Below, piece after piece: positions 9,293 through 17,282 of a DNA stretch of 64,000 nt. The position numbers were made by a program, and so were the translations under genes. Below the pieces are notes generated by a model, which did no database searches, was not told the origin of the DNA, and was given only the letters and a program-made list of their open reading frames with translations. Each line of letters begins with the position of its first letter. The first letter of the stretch is position 1. This DNA is from Sphingomonas donggukensis (GTDB taxonomy: Bacteria; Pseudomonadota; Alphaproteobacteria; Sphingomonadales; Sphingomonadaceae). The stretch spans positions 1,054,001-1,118,000 of the forward strand of contig NZ_CP098401.1 of NCBI RefSeq assembly GCF_023674425.1, written 5' to 3'.

Positions 9293-9915
9293 CGCCGGGC
9301 CGCTTCATTTCGCTGGAAGGCGGGGAAGGGGCAGGCAAGTCCACGCAGGTGACCCGGCTGGCCGAGGCGCTGGCCGCGCGCGGTATCGAGGTCGTGACGA
9401 CGCGCGAGCCCGGCGGCAGTGAGGGGGCGGAGGCGATCCGCGACCTGCTGATGACCGGGGCGGTGACGCGGTGGAGCTCGCACGCCGAGGCGCTGCTGTT
9501 CGCCGCCGCGCGTGCCGATCACGTCGAAAAGCGCATCCGACCGGCGATCGAGGTTGGCACCTGGGTGATCTGCGACCGCTTCGTCGATTCGACGCGGGCC
9601 TATCAGGGCGCGCAGGGAATCAACGACGCCGCGATCCTGGCGCTGCACGGCTTCGGATCGAAGGGGCTGCTGCCCGACCGGACTCTGGTGCTCGAGATCG
9701 GTCCTGACGAGGGCAACGCCCGCGCCAATGCCCGCGACGACGGCGCCCGGGACCGGTTCGCCCAGCGCGGCCCAGATTTCCATGCCGAAGTCGCCGCCGC
9801 CTTCCGCACCATCGCAGAGCGCGAACCCGACCGCGTCCGGCGCATCGACGCCGGTGCCGGCCCGGACGTCGTAACCGAGCGGCTGATGGCGGAGATCGCC
9901 GACCTGCTGCCATGA
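9289..9915 (+). CDS. tmk: Thymidylate kinase
   Basis: Cytosolic dTMP to dTDP kinase of dTTP synthesis, 208 residues. Walker A is GGEGAGKST, the substrate motif is DRFVDSTRAYQG, and the LID region is RDDGARDRFAQRG. The GTG start overlaps the previous stop, and the stop overlaps holB (ATGA), the conserved tmk-holB-metG-tatD order. Confidence 0.96.
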   Translation: MTPGRFISLEGGEGAGKSTQVTRLAEALAARGIEVVTTREPGGSEGAEAIRDLLMTGAVTRWSSHAEALLFAAARADHVEKRIRPAIEVGTWVICDRFVDSTRAYQGAQGINDAAILALHGFGSKGLLPDRTLVLEIGPDEGNARANARDDGARDRFAQRGPDFHAEVAAAFRTIAEREPDRVRRIDAGAGPDVVTERLMAEIADLLP

Positions 9916-10865
9916 CGTCGCTGATCGGCAACGAGGCCCCACAGGCTGCCTTCGCCGCCGCCCTGTCAGGCGGGGCGCTGCATCACGCCTGGCTGATCGC
10001 GGGGCCGGAGGGTGTCGGCAAGGCGCAGTTCGCCAAGGACGCCGCCGCGCGTATCCTCGCCCGCGGGGCAGGGGAGAGCGAACGCACCGCGGCGATGCTG
10101 GCGGCGGGATCGCACCCCGACTACCGCCTGCTGCGCCGCGTGCCCAAGGATGCCGACAAGCCCGAGGGCGAGTTGGCGCGTTCGATCAAGATCGACGCGA
10201 TCCGCGGGCTGCAGGCGATGTTCGCGACCAAGCCGTCGATGTCCGACGCGCGCGTGGTGATTATTGACGCGATCGACGACGTCGAGCGTCCCGGCGCGTC
10301 GAACGCCCTGCTGAAGAACCTCGAGGAGCCGCCCGCGGGCACTATCTTCCTGCTCGTCAGCCACGCGCCCGGGCGGCTGCTGCCGACGATCCGGTCGCGG
10401 TGCCGGCTGCTGCGGTTCGACCCGCTGTCGGATCATGAGGTTGCCGGCGTGCTTCGCGACCAATTGCCGCAGGCAAGTGCGGCAGAAGTCGCTGCGCTGG
10501 TGCGGGCGGGTGCGGGATCGCCGGGGCGGGCGCTGAGGTTCGCCGGACTCGACCTTGCCGCGATCGAAGGCGACCTGGCGGCGATCGCGACCGATGGCGA
10601 CCCCACCAACCGTCTGCGCGTCCGCCTCTCGAAGGCGCTCGGCCTGAAGGCGGCGCAGGCGCGCTACGAGGCATTCCTGGAACGCGTGCCCGCCTTCATC
10701 GCCGAGCGGGCGCAGGTGATGACCGGACCGGCGCTCCGCGACGCGCTCGATGCCTATGCCGCCGCGACCGATCTTGCTCGCGTCTCGATCGCGCAATCGC
10801 TCGATGCCGGGACGACCGCGTTCGAGATGGGCAGCCTCGTCGCGCGACTGGCGCGGTCGCGCTGA
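9912..10865 (+). CDS. holB: DNA polymerase III delta-prime subunit
   Basis: Clamp-loader stator subunit, 317 residues. AAA+ fold with a modified P-loop GPEGVGKAQF (Ala in place of the usual Thr/Ser, fitting the non-ATP-binding role of delta-prime), the conserved NALLKNLEEPP region and the SRC arginine-finger motif (TIRSRCRLLRF). The four-Cys zinc module seen in E. coli is absent. Its start overlaps the tmk stop, and metG follows after 18 bases. Confidence 0.93.
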   Translation: MTSLIGNEAPQAAFAAALSGGALHHAWLIAGPEGVGKAQFAKDAAARILARGAGESERTAAMLAAGSHPDYRLLRRVPKDADKPEGELARSIKIDAIRGLQAMFATKPSMSDARVVIIDAIDDVERPGASNALLKNLEEPPAGTIFLLVSHAPGRLLPTIRSRCRLLRFDPLSDHEVAGVLRDQLPQASAAEVAALVRAGAGSPGRALRFAGLDLAAIEGDLAAIATDGDPTNRLRVRLSKALGLKAAQARYEAFLERVPAFIAERAQVMTGPALRDALDAYAAATDLARVSIAQSLDAGTTAFEMGSLVARLARSR

Positions 10866-10883
10866 CTTCGGTAGGGCCGGGGC

Positions 10884-12416
10884 ATGTCAGACCCCTATTA
10901 CATCACCACCGCAATTCATTATCCCAACGGCCGCCCGCACATCGGCCACGCCTATGAGATGATCGCCGCCGACGCGATCGCGCGGTTCCAGCGGCAGGCG
11001 GGCCGTGACGTCCGTTTCCAGACCGGCACCGACGAACATGGCCTGAAAATGGTCAAGACGGCGCGAGAGCGCGATGTGGAGGTGCGCGCGCTGGCCGACG
11101 AAATGTCGGGGTATTTCGCGGAGATGGCGACGCTCCTGAATATCTCGTGCGATCGCTTCATCCGCACGGTCGAGGCCGACCATTATGCCGCCAGCCAGGC
11201 GCTCTGGCAGGCGATTGCCGATGCCGGCGACCTGTACCTCGACCGATACGAGGGCTGGTATTCGGTTCGCGACGAAGCGTTCTACGAAGAGAAGGAACTG
11301 GTCGCGGGCGCGGACGGCGAGAAGCTGTCGCCGCAGGGGACGCCGGTCGAATGGACCGCGGAGGAAACCTGGTTCTTCCGCCTGTCGAAATATCAGGAAC
11401 CGCTGCTCGCGCTCTACCGCGATCATCCCGAGTTCATCCAGCCCGACAGCCGCCGCAACGAAATCCTGCGCTTCGTCGAGGGCGGCCTGACCGACCTCAG
11501 CGTATCGCGCACCAGCTTCGACTGGGGCGTGCCGGTGCCCGGCAGTCCGGGGCATGTGATGTACGTTTGGGTCGATGCGCTTACCAACTACATCACCGGT
11601 GCCGGATACCCGAACGATAATGATGCTTTTTCAAAATGGTGGCCGGCAGACCTGCATCTGATCGGCAAGGATATCGTGCGGTTCCATGCGGTGTACTGGC
11701 CTGCGTTCCTGATGTCGGCGAAGCTGCCGCTGCCGAAACAGGTGTTCGGCCACGGCTTCCTGCTCAACCGCGGCGAGAAGATGTCGAAATCGGTCGGCAA
11801 CGTCGTCGATCCGATCGAGCTCGCCAGCCTCTACGGCGTCGATGCGCTGCGCTATTTCCTACTGCGCGACGTGAGCTTCGGCCAGGACGGCACGTTCAGC
11901 GACGAGGCGATCGTCACCCGCGCCAACGCCGACCTGTCGAACAGCTTCGGCAATTTGGCGCAGCGCACGCTCGCCTTCATCGCCAAGAATCTGGGCGGTG
12001 TCATTCCCGATGCCGGACGCGGGGAGGGGGCCGACGCGGCGCTGCTCGCCGAGGTGTCAGGAGCCGCCACCGACTTCGTGAGCCACTTCGGCGACCTCGC
12101 GATCGGCCAGGCGATCGAGGCGTGGATGCGCGGGGTCTTCGCCTGCAACGCCTATATCGACGTGCAGGCGCCCTGGGCGCTGCGCAAGACCGACCCGGAG
12201 CGGATGAACGCCGTGCTCGCAACGCTGGTCCGCGCGATCCGCGATCTCGCCATCGTCATCCGCCCGGTGGTGCCGACGGCGAGCGATACGATCCTCGATT
12301 TCCTGGGGGCACAGGCGCGCGATCACGCCGCGCTGGCCGACGCCTGGAGCGCCGTCGGCGTGACGATCGCGCCACCGTCGCCGGTATTCCCGCGGCTGGA
12401 ACTGGCCACCGCATGA
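10884..12416 (+). CDS. metG: Methionyl-tRNA synthetase
   Basis: Class I synthetase charging tRNA-Met, 510 residues. Signatures HIGH (RPHIGHAYE) and KMSKS (NRGEKMSKSVGN) are intact. The insert lacks the four-Cys knuckle zinc site of long forms, and there is no C-terminal tRNA-binding/dimer domain, so this is the short MetG2 type usual in alphaproteobacteria. It ends in an ATGA overlap with tatD. Confidence 0.97.
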   Translation: MSDPYYITTAIHYPNGRPHIGHAYEMIAADAIARFQRQAGRDVRFQTGTDEHGLKMVKTARERDVEVRALADEMSGYFAEMATLLNISCDRFIRTVEADHYAASQALWQAIADAGDLYLDRYEGWYSVRDEAFYEEKELVAGADGEKLSPQGTPVEWTAEETWFFRLSKYQEPLLALYRDHPEFIQPDSRRNEILRFVEGGLTDLSVSRTSFDWGVPVPGSPGHVMYVWVDALTNYITGAGYPNDNDAFSKWWPADLHLIGKDIVRFHAVYWPAFLMSAKLPLPKQVFGHGFLLNRGEKMSKSVGNVVDPIELASLYGVDALRYFLLRDVSFGQDGTFSDEAIVTRANADLSNSFGNLAQRTLAFIAKNLGGVIPDAGRGEGADAALLAEVSGAATDFVSHFGDLAIGQAIEAWMRGVFACNAYIDVQAPWALRKTDPERMNAVLATLVRAIRDLAIVIRPVVPTASDTILDFLGAQARDHAALADAWSAVGVTIAPPSPVFPRLELATA

Positions 12417-13192
12417 GGCTCGCCGACAGCCACTGCCATCTGAATTACAAGGGTTTGGCCGAGGACCAGCCCGCCGTTCTGGCGCGCGCGCGGGAGAGTG
12501 GGGTCGTCGCCATGCTCAACATCGCAACACGCGAGCGGGAGTGGGACGACGTGCTCGCCACCGCCGAAACCCAGCCCGACGTCTGGGCGACCGTCGGCAT
12601 CCACCCGCACGAAGCCGACGAGCATCCCCATATCGACACCGCCAAGCTGGTCGAGCGCGCCGCGCACCCGCGCGTGGTCGGCATCGGCGAGAGCGGACTC
12701 GACTATTATTACGACCACAGCGACCGCGCCCGCCAGCAAGCGAGCTTTCGCGCGCATCTGGCGGCCTGTCGCGAAACCGGCCTGCCGATCGTCGTCCACA
12801 CCCGCGATGCCGAGGAAGACACGCTGGCGATCCTGAAGGACGAGTTGGGGAAGGGGGCCTATCCCGGTGTCATCCACTGTTTCACTGCCAGCGGCGCCTT
12901 CGCCGATGCCGCGCTCGACATGGGCTTCTACATCTCGATCTCGGGTATCGTGACGTTCAAGAACGCCCGCGACTTGCAGGAGACTGCGGCGCGCCTGCCG
13001 ATCGAGCGGTTGCTGATCGAAACCGACGCACCGTTCCTCGCCCCCGTCCCGCATCGTGGCAAGCCGGGCGAGCCCGCTTATGTCGCCGACACCTGCCGGT
13101 TCCTCGCAAAGCTGCGCGATGAGGATGCCGATATGCTGGCCGACCGCACCCGCGAGAATTTCCACACGCTGTTCGCGAAGACGCGCGCGTGA
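12413..13192 (+). CDS. tatD: TatD-family metal-dependent hydrolase / DNase
   Basis: 259-residue TIM-barrel nuclease of the TatD (YcfH) type. All metal ligands are visible: DSHCHL, GIGESGLDYYYD (Glu), VVHTRDA (His), IHCFTAS (His) and IETDAPFLAP (Asp). The start overlaps the metG stop (ATGA). The family shows 3'-5' DNase activity in other bacteria; the position after metG is conserved but its meaning is unknown. Confidence 0.93.
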   Translation: MRLADSHCHLNYKGLAEDQPAVLARARESGVVAMLNIATREREWDDVLATAETQPDVWATVGIHPHEADEHPHIDTAKLVERAAHPRVVGIGESGLDYYYDHSDRARQQASFRAHLAACRETGLPIVVHTRDAEEDTLAILKDELGKGAYPGVIHCFTASGAFADAALDMGFYISISGIVTFKNARDLQETAARLPIERLLIETDAPFLAPVPHRGKPGEPAYVADTCRFLAKLRDEDADMLADRTRENFHTLFAKTRA

Positions 13193-13953
13193 AACTGCGC
13201 ATCCTCGGGTGCGGGACGTCATCGGGCGTGCCGCGGATCGGGGGCGACTGGGGCGCGTGCGATCCGACCGAGCCGCGCAACCGGCGCACCCGCGTCTCGG
13301 TCCTCGTCGAAACCGCGACGACCCGCATCCTGGTCGACACCGGTCCCGATCTGCGCGAGCAACTCCTGCGCGCCGAAGTGGCCGACGTGGATGCCGTCAT
13401 CTGGACCCACGACCACGCCGATCACTGCCACGGCATCGACGACCTGCGCCAAATCTACCACGCCCGGCGTTCGCCCGTCGTCGGCTACGCCCGCGCGGCC
13501 ACGCTGGAGGCGCTGAGGACGCGGTTCGACTATGCTTTTACCGGCAACGGCGGCTATCCGCCGACGGTCGATGGCGCGGTTCTGCCCGACTGCCTGACCG
13601 TCGGCGACATTCGAATCCGCGTCGTCGATCAGCCGCACGGATCGATCACCTCCGCAGGGCTGCGCTTCGATCAGGGCGGCAAGTCGCTTGTCTATGCCAC
13701 GGATTTCAATATCTTGAGCGATGAGATGCAAAGCCTGTACGAGGATGTCGACGTGCTGGTCATCGACGCGCTGCGCCGGGCGCCGCATCCGACGCACCCG
13801 ACGCTCGATCAGGCGGTGGCCTGGGCGCAGGCGTTACGCGCCGGGCGCACGCTGCTGACCCACATGGACCAGTCGATGGACTATGGTGCGCTTGCGGCGA
13901 CGCTACCGGACGGCATCGCGCCCGGCTACGACGGACAGGAGGTTGTGGTTTGA
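13189..13953 (+). CDS. Metallo-beta-lactamase fold hydrolase (PhnP-like)
   Basis: 254-residue hydrolase with the THDHADH zinc motif, further ligands in DQPHGS and ATDF, and a final His in LLTHM. The N-terminus (LGCGTSSGVPRIGGDWGACD, with C-x-n-NRRTR) matches the PhnP/phosphoribosyl 1,2-cyclic phosphodiesterase branch, but no phn genes are near, so the substrate is not known. The GTG start overlaps the tatD stop (GTGA), and its own stop overlaps the next start (TTGA). Confidence 0.88.
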   Translation: MKLRILGCGTSSGVPRIGGDWGACDPTEPRNRRTRVSVLVETATTRILVDTGPDLREQLLRAEVADVDAVIWTHDHADHCHGIDDLRQIYHARRSPVVGYARAATLEALRTRFDYAFTGNGGYPPTVDGAVLPDCLTVGDIRIRVVDQPHGSITSAGLRFDQGGKSLVYATDFNILSDEMQSLYEDVDVLVIDALRRAPHPTHPTLDQAVAWAQALRAGRTLLTHMDQSMDYGALAATLPDGIAPGYDGQEVVV

Positions 13954-14558
13954 CCGACGATACCGCGCAATTGCTGTGGACGCTGGGTGCGCTGGTGCTG
14001 GTGGGATCCGCGCTCGTCGCGCGGCGTCCATCGGTCGGGGACGTGTTGCGATCGTTGCTCGGCTGGGCGGCGGTTGCGGCGGTGGCTTTCCTCGTCATCT
14101 CGAACCGGGAGCGGATCGCACCGGTGATGGCGGCGCTTGGCGATCGCATCGGCCTTGGATCGCAATCCGTCGTCGGCGACACCGTCCGCATCGCGATGAG
14201 CGAGGATGGCCATTTCTGGGCGCGGGTCGATCTGAACGGCCACAGCGAGCGGATGCTGATCGACAGCGGCGCAACGCTGACGGCGGTATCGCCGGCGACG
14301 GCGAAAGCCGCCGGCATCGAGGTGAGCGACAGCGGATTTCCGGTCATGCTCAACACGGCCAACGGATCGATCACCGCACAGCGGGCGTCGGTCGGGCGTG
14401 TAACGCTGGGGTCGCTCGACACGCACGATCTTGGCGTCGTCGTCTCGCCGGCGTTCGGCGACACCAATGTGCTGGGCATGAATTTCCTGTCGCGCCTGGG
14501 ATCGTGGCGGGTAGAGGGGAAGACGCTGATCCTAGAGCCAAAGCGGACGCGGGCATGA
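13950..14558 (+). CDS. Membrane-anchored retropepsin-like aspartic protease (TIGR02281 type)
   Basis: 202 residues. Two N-terminal membrane helices (about 7-23 and 36-52) precede a single-lobe aspartic protease domain with catalytic MLIDSGATLTAVS and the partner motif NVLGMNFLSRLG, so it probably works as a dimer in the periplasm. TTG start overlapping the previous stop, with a strong GGACAGGAGG ribosome-binding site 8 bases upstream. The family is common in alphaproteobacteria and its physiological substrate is not known. Confidence 0.87.
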   Translation: MTDDTAQLLWTLGALVLVGSALVARRPSVGDVLRSLLGWAAVAAVAFLVISNRERIAPVMAALGDRIGLGSQSVVGDTVRIAMSEDGHFWARVDLNGHSERMLIDSGATLTAVSPATAKAAGIEVSDSGFPVMLNTANGSITAQRASVGRVTLGSLDTHDLGVVVSPAFGDTNVLGMNFLSRLGSWRVEGKTLILEPKRTRA

Positions 14559-14564
14559 CCACTA

Positions 14565-14583
14565 TTTACATAATGTGTATTAT
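14565..14583 (+). promoter_or_regulatory. AT-rich inverted repeat upstream of mazG
   Basis: In a very GC-rich region this 19-base stretch is almost all A/T. It contains TTTACA and the perfect inverted repeat ATAAT-gtgt-ATTAT (14570-14583). It could be part of a promoter or an operator for mazG; no spaced -35/-10 pair could be fixed. Confidence 0.3.
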
Positions 14584-14619
14584 CGGTCTTGAAGATCGTG
14601 CGTTTGGGGCACCCCTGTC

Positions 14620-15378
14620 ATGATGGATCGGCTCGTCGCGATTATGGCGCGGCTACGCGATCCGGACACGGGCTGCGAATGGGACACGGTCCAGACGTTC
14701 GAGAGCATCGCCCCGTACACGATCGAGGAAGCCTATGAGGTCGCCGACGCCTGTGCGCGCGGCGACCTGGCGGATCTGAAGGACGAACTCGGCGACTTGC
14801 TGCTCCAGGTGATCTTTCACAGCCGCATGGCCGAGGAAGCCGGTGCGTTCGCGCTGCCCGACGTCGTGGAGGCGATCAGCGACAAGATGGAGCGCCGCCA
14901 CCCGCACATCTTCGGTGACGTCGCCGATGGTGGCCATCACCTGTGGGAAACCGTCAAGGCCGCCGAGCGGGCCGAAAAGTCCGACAAAAGCGCACTGGCC
15001 GGCGTCGCGCTCGGTCTGCCCGCACTGCTGCGCGCGGAGAAGTTGCAAAATCGCGCCGCGCGCACCGGCTTCGACTGGCCCGACGCCGCCGGCGCCCGTG
15101 CGAAGATCGACGAGGAACTGGCCGAAGTCGACGCTGCCGCGACAGACGCGCACCGCGCGGAGGAAATCGGCGACTTGCTGTTCTCGGTGGTCAACTGGGC
15201 GCGCAAGCTGGATGTCGATCCCGAAGCGGCGCTGCGCGGCGCGAACGAGAAATTCGAACGTCGTTTCAGGACGATGGAGGATGTTGCCGGCGCCGCGTTC
15301 GAGGGTTTGCCGCTGGAGGCCAAGGAAGCCTTGTGGCTCCGGGCCAAGCGCGCCGCGACCGACCCTAGCGCGTCATGA
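14620..15378 (+). CDS. mazG: Nucleoside triphosphate pyrophosphohydrolase MazG
   Basis: 252-residue two-domain all-alpha NTP pyrophosphohydrolase that hydrolyses NTPs to NMP and PPi and limits damaged nucleotides or ppGpp-linked responses. The two MazG metal motifs are EEAYEVADA with DELGDLLLQ in the first half and EELAEVD with EEIGDLLFSVVN in the second. The start is ATG 14620 or the adjacent ATG 14623. It is convergent with hflX and overlaps its 3' end by 14 bases. Confidence 0.94.
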   Translation: MMDRLVAIMARLRDPDTGCEWDTVQTFESIAPYTIEEAYEVADACARGDLADLKDELGDLLLQVIFHSRMAEEAGAFALPDVVEAISDKMERRHPHIFGDVADGGHHLWETVKAAERAEKSDKSALAGVALGLPALLRAEKLQNRAARTGFDWPDAAGARAKIDEELAEVDAAATDAHRAEEIGDLLFSVVNWARKLDVDPEAALRGANEKFERRFRTMEDVAGAAFEGLPLEAKEALWLRAKRAATDPSAS

Positions 15379-16663
15379 ACCGCTCGTAATCGCGCGGCGC
15401 CATCCGCACGTCGATGACGATCGCTTCCGCATCGCTCTCCTGCGACAGCACCTCGCCATGCGCGTGCAGCCACGCTGCCGCGGCGCCGTCGCCCGCGTCG
15501 AGCGTGATCGCGTAGCGTCGGTGCTCGGCGGTAAGCCGTGCGGCGACGGCCTGCATCAGCGCGTCGACCCCTTCCCCGCTCAGCGCGGAGAGCGCCACCA
15601 CATCGTCGCGGCGCTCGGCCTCGACCAACAGGTCCTCGCGCGCATCGCCGATCAGCAGGTCGAGCTTGTTCCAAGCCTCGATCCGCGGCGTCGACTCGGC
15701 GACGCCGATGTCGGCCAGCACGCCCTCGACATCGGCGCGCTGGGCGGCGCTGTCGGGGTGAGCGACGTCGCGGACGTGGACGAGCAGGTCCGCCGACACC
15801 ACTTCTTCCAGCGTCGCCTTGAACGCGGCCACGAGCTGCGTCGGCAATTCGGACACGAACCCCACCGTGTCCGACAGGATCGCTTTGTCGATGCCGGGCA
15901 GGCCGATCTGCCGCAACGTCGGGTCAAGCGTCGCGAACAAGAGGTTTTCCGCCATGACGTCACTTCCCGTCAGGCGATTGAAAAGCGTGGACTTTCCGGC
16001 GTTGGTATAGCCAACCAAGGCGATCACCGGCCAAGGCGCGCGCTGGCGCCGGTCGCGGTGGAGGCCCCGCGTGCGGCTGACCTGTTCCAGCTCGCGCCGC
16101 AGCCGGGCCATGCGATCGCGGATCAGCCGGCGGTCGGCCTCGATCTGGGTCTCGCCCGGGCCGCCCAAAAATCCGAAGCCGCCGCGCTGGCGCTCGAGAT
16201 GGGTCCAGCTGCGCACCAGTCGCCCGGCCTGATAGTCGAGGTGGGCGAGTTCGACCTGCAGCCGCCCCTCCGCCGTTCGCGCGCGCTCGCCGAAGATTTC
16301 GAGGATCAGCCCGGTGCGATCGATCACCTTGCAACCGAGCCGCGTTTCCAGATTGCGCTGCTGCACCGGCGTCAGGCTGGCGTCGAACACGGCCAGGCCG
16401 ATACCGTCGTCGCGCACGATTGCGGCCAGTGCCTCGACCTGCCCGCTGCCGATCAGCGTCGCGGGCTTCGGCGCACGCACGCGGTAGGCGATCCTGTGGC
16501 GTACCTCGACCCCGATCGCGAGCGCCAGGCCGGCGGTTTCCTCAAGGCGCGCATCGCTGTCGCGAGCCGAGCCACCCTGGTCGGGCAGCACGACGATCGC
16601 CCGCGCGCCGCGTGCGAAATCCTCGACGTCGCGGTCGAAGCCGCCGGATACGGGCGTCGTCAC
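15365..16663 (-). CDS. hflX: Ribosome-associated GTPase HflX
   Basis: 432-residue GTPase that binds and rescues or splits stalled 70S ribosomes. N-terminal HflX domain, the RGGFGFLGGPGETQIE signature, then the G domain: G1 GYTNAGKST, G3 DTVGF and G4 NKLD. The GTG start lies one base after the hfq stop (TGAGGTG), so translation is probably coupled, as in the widespread hfq-hflX pair. Confidence 0.95.
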   Translation of the reverse strand: MTTPVSGGFDRDVEDFARGARAIVVLPDQGGSARDSDARLEETAGLALAIGVEVRHRIAYRVRAPKPATLIGSGQVEALAAIVRDDGIGLAVFDASLTPVQQRNLETRLGCKVIDRTGLILEIFGERARTAEGRLQVELAHLDYQAGRLVRSWTHLERQRGGFGFLGGPGETQIEADRRLIRDRMARLRRELEQVSRTRGLHRDRRQRAPWPVIALVGYTNAGKSTLFNRLTGSDVMAENLLFATLDPTLRQIGLPGIDKAILSDTVGFVSELPTQLVAAFKATLEEVVSADLLVHVRDVAHPDSAAQRADVEGVLADIGVAESTPRIEAWNKLDLLIGDAREDLLVEAERRDDVVALSALSGEGVDALMQAVAARLTAEHRRYAITLDAGDGAAAAWLHAHGEVLSQESDAEAIVIDVRMAPRDYERFMTR

Positions 16664-16664
16664 C

Positions 16665-17153
16665 TCACTCGTCGCCTAGCGCCTGTTCCTCGGCAAGGTT
16701 CAGCGGATTGGCCGGCTGCACCGTAGACACAGCATGTTTGTACACCAGCTGCGACATGCCCTCGCGCTGGAGCAGCATGCAGAACAGATCGAAAGCGGCG
16801 ATCCCGCCCTGCAACATCACGCCATTGACCAGGAACATCGTCACCGTTTCATCCTGCCGACGCACGGCGCTCAGGAATATTTCCTGCAATCCGGGGGACT
16901 TGCTGGGATGCTCTCCGATCGCATCGACGATCCCCTCAACGTCGAGCGGGCCCGACGGCATGATCGTGGAAATGGCGTGCTTGTAGATCAGCTGCGACTG
17001 GCCGTCCCGGCGCAGCAGGACCGAAAAATTGTCGAACCAGGTGACGATCCCCTGGAGCTTCACGCCCTTCACGAGGAACATCGTCACCGGCGTCTTGGAT
17101 TTGCGCAGCGCATTCAGGAACAGATCCTGGAGCGAAGTCTGCTTGTCGGCCAT
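16665..17153 (-). CDS. hfq: Hfq with two fused Sm domains
   Basis: RNA chaperone for sRNA-mRNA pairing. 162 residues, twice the usual length, made of two complete Hfq domains: about 7-69 and 88-151, joined by a linker of about 18 residues. Domain 1 keeps SLQD, KLQG, FDNF and YKHA. Domain 2 keeps the fold and YKHA but has LQEI for LQD, MLQG for KLQG (Met103 at the distal-face Lys) and RRQD on the rim. A ring would need three chains rather than six. Ribosome-binding site AAAAGGA. It lies between ntrX and hflX on the same strand. Confidence 0.95.
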   Translation of the reverse strand: MADKQTSLQDLFLNALRKSKTPVTMFLVKGVKLQGIVTWFDNFSVLLRRDGQSQLIYKHAISTIMPSGPLDVEGIVDAIGEHPSKSPGLQEIFLSAVRRQDETVTMFLVNGVMLQGGIAAFDLFCMLLQREGMSQLVYKHAVSTVQPANPLNLAEEQALGDE

Positions 17154-17175
17154 TCGGGCGATCCTTTTGCTCTTG

Positions 17176-17211
17176 GCGGGGTTTGCCCCGCTGTGCGCCG
17201 CTCAGGCGGCG
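17176..17211 (-). promoter_or_regulatory. Two stem-loops in the ntrX-hfq spacer
   Basis: Read on the minus strand, CGCCGC-ctga-GCGGCG (17211-17196) is followed by GCGGGG-caaa-CCCCGC (17191-17176), and the hfq start is 22 bases further on. They lie upstream of hfq rather than after ntrX, so they belong to the hfq leader. They could modulate hfq expression or protect the mRNA 5' end. No T-run follows, so termination is doubtful. Confidence 0.4.
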
Positions 17212-17282
17212 TCGATACGCACGCCACCACGGCCCGCGCGCCGCCAATCTAGGGACGCGGGCGGGTGACGTCCAGAACCGCG

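Noticed and set aside
9912..10865. Degenerate Walker A (GVGKA) in HolB as a sign of a broken gene
   Set aside because: Delta-prime subunits normally have a modified P-loop and do not bind ATP, so this is expected.
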